From positions 372,257 to 436,256 of the forward strand of contig VZTJ01000751.1 in NCBI GenBank assembly GCA_013397795.1: a DNA stretch of 64,000 nt, written 5' to 3'. Origin of the DNA: Orthonyx spaldingii. Taxonomy: Eukaryota > Chordata > Aves > Passeriformes > Orthonychidae. The translations under genes and the position numbers were made by a program. Below, piece by piece: positions 63,401 through 64,000 of this stretch (the stretch's first letter is position 1; the number at the start of each line of letters is the position of its first letter). The notes under the pieces are model-generated. The model worked only from the letters and a program-made list of their open reading frames with translations. It had not been told where the DNA came from and did no database searches.

Positions 63401-64000
63401 AGCAACAAAACTAGCCCAGTGGCCTAACAGGTACATCTGTTTTCAGACACATATTTGTAACTCTTTATCATTTCAGTATGGTTCAGTGTATATCAGTGCA
63501 TTTGAGGGGTTCTTTTCTGCTCTTAGAAAGCTCCCAGTCTGATTCTTAAACTAATTGAAAAATCACTCCTCTGTTTTTTCCTCTAAGTTTATGAAGAAAT
63601 TGAGCCTGTCTGGTATATAACCCTTTCACAATAGCATCCTCTGTGGGGTTTTAATTGAATATGCATTCTAGCAAGATGTTCTGAGTTTCTGGTTGTTCTC
63701 TTATAAGTAAAAGTGTCCTTTTATTCTCAGGGACACTGTTTTTATTAAGTCACTGTTAAGGGTATTAAAGAAAAGCTTTTCTCCATTCCTCTAAAATCTA
63801 TATTTAGATATGATTTTTATGTTATATATGACACTACTGCATGAATTGCACCCCATTAGGCTGTGTGAGGACATGTAGCATAATATCATCCAGCCTATTA
63901 CTTATTCCTTCGTTCATGAACCAATAGACTTCAGGAGGCCTAGGCAAAGTGATTTAAATTCTAACATTAGAGCTGTCAATAAACAACTCCACACATTCCC

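Larger units (their letters stand above)
31296..64000 (+). other. PTPRR: PTPRR intron 2 (runs past the end of the window)
   Basis: More than 32.7 kb of AT-rich DNA. I searched by eye for the next part of the protein, which in mammals carries an IFRQG-containing segment, and for transmembrane and phosphatase-domain exons. I found none. Recognised contents are a CR1 fragment (43509-43825), two hairpins, small tandem repeats, microsatellites and a GC-rich block at about 49.7-50.15 kb. The remainder shows nothing I can name. A short internal exon or alternative first exon of another isoform could be missed by eye. Confidence 0.7.

Noticed and set aside
31290..64000. Search for PTPRR exon 3 and phosphatase-domain exons
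   Set aside because: No segment resembling the IFRQG-containing region, a transmembrane helix exon with proper splice sites, or the HCSAG phosphatase signature was found by eye.
1..64000. CRISPR arrays, prokaryotic operons, tRNA or rRNA genes
   Set aside because: No regularly spaced repeats, cloverleaf-like segments or rRNA sequence were seen; the window is vertebrate nuclear DNA.

Overview
This is nuclear DNA from a bird (possibly another sauropsid). Three things point there. There are four recognisable CR1 LINE fragments, the dominant avian retrotransposon. The background is AT-rich and gene-poor, with a single CpG island. The only coding exons I can identify belong to a vertebrate gene with very long introns. 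No species can be named from the sequence alone.

The gene is PTPRR on the + strand (receptor-type protein tyrosine phosphatase R; PTP-SL/PCPTP1 family). Bases 1 to about 16.4 kb are its 5' flanking DNA. This stretch holds two CR1 pieces (3352-3476 on +, 7936-8975 on -), low-complexity tracts and no gene I can support. A CpG island at about 16.65-17.2 kb carries an inverted CCAAT box, a perfect NRF1-type palindrome, a GC box and a six-unit 10-bp tandem repeat. These lead into a start codon at 16904. Six codons later exon 1 enters a 190-base assembly gap (16922-17111), which hides the rest of the signal peptide and the splice donor. Intron 1 is about 14 kb and ends at 30984. Exon 2 (30985-31289, 101 complete codons) is sharply bounded by consensus splice sites and is recognisable as the start of the mature PTPRR extracellular region. 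Intron 2 fills the remaining 32.7 kb. I found no exon 3, transmembrane exon or phosphatase-domain exon, so most of the gene lies to the right of this window.

Intron 1 contains a CR1 fragment interrupted by an apparent assembly fault: 226 bases are repeated exactly on either side of a single N at 30132. Intron 2 contains another CR1 fragment (43509-43825), two perfect hairpins (34989-35020 and 49005-49041), short tandem duplications, microsatellites and an unexplained GC-rich block at about 49.7-50.15 kb.

I found no tRNA, rRNA, CRISPR array or prokaryote-like system, and nothing that amounts to an undescribed biological system. The points most worth following are the hidden first exon, the probable false duplication, the promoter architecture, the two perfect hairpins and the GC-rich block. 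Most of the other open reading frames are chance openings in AT-rich non-coding DNA.
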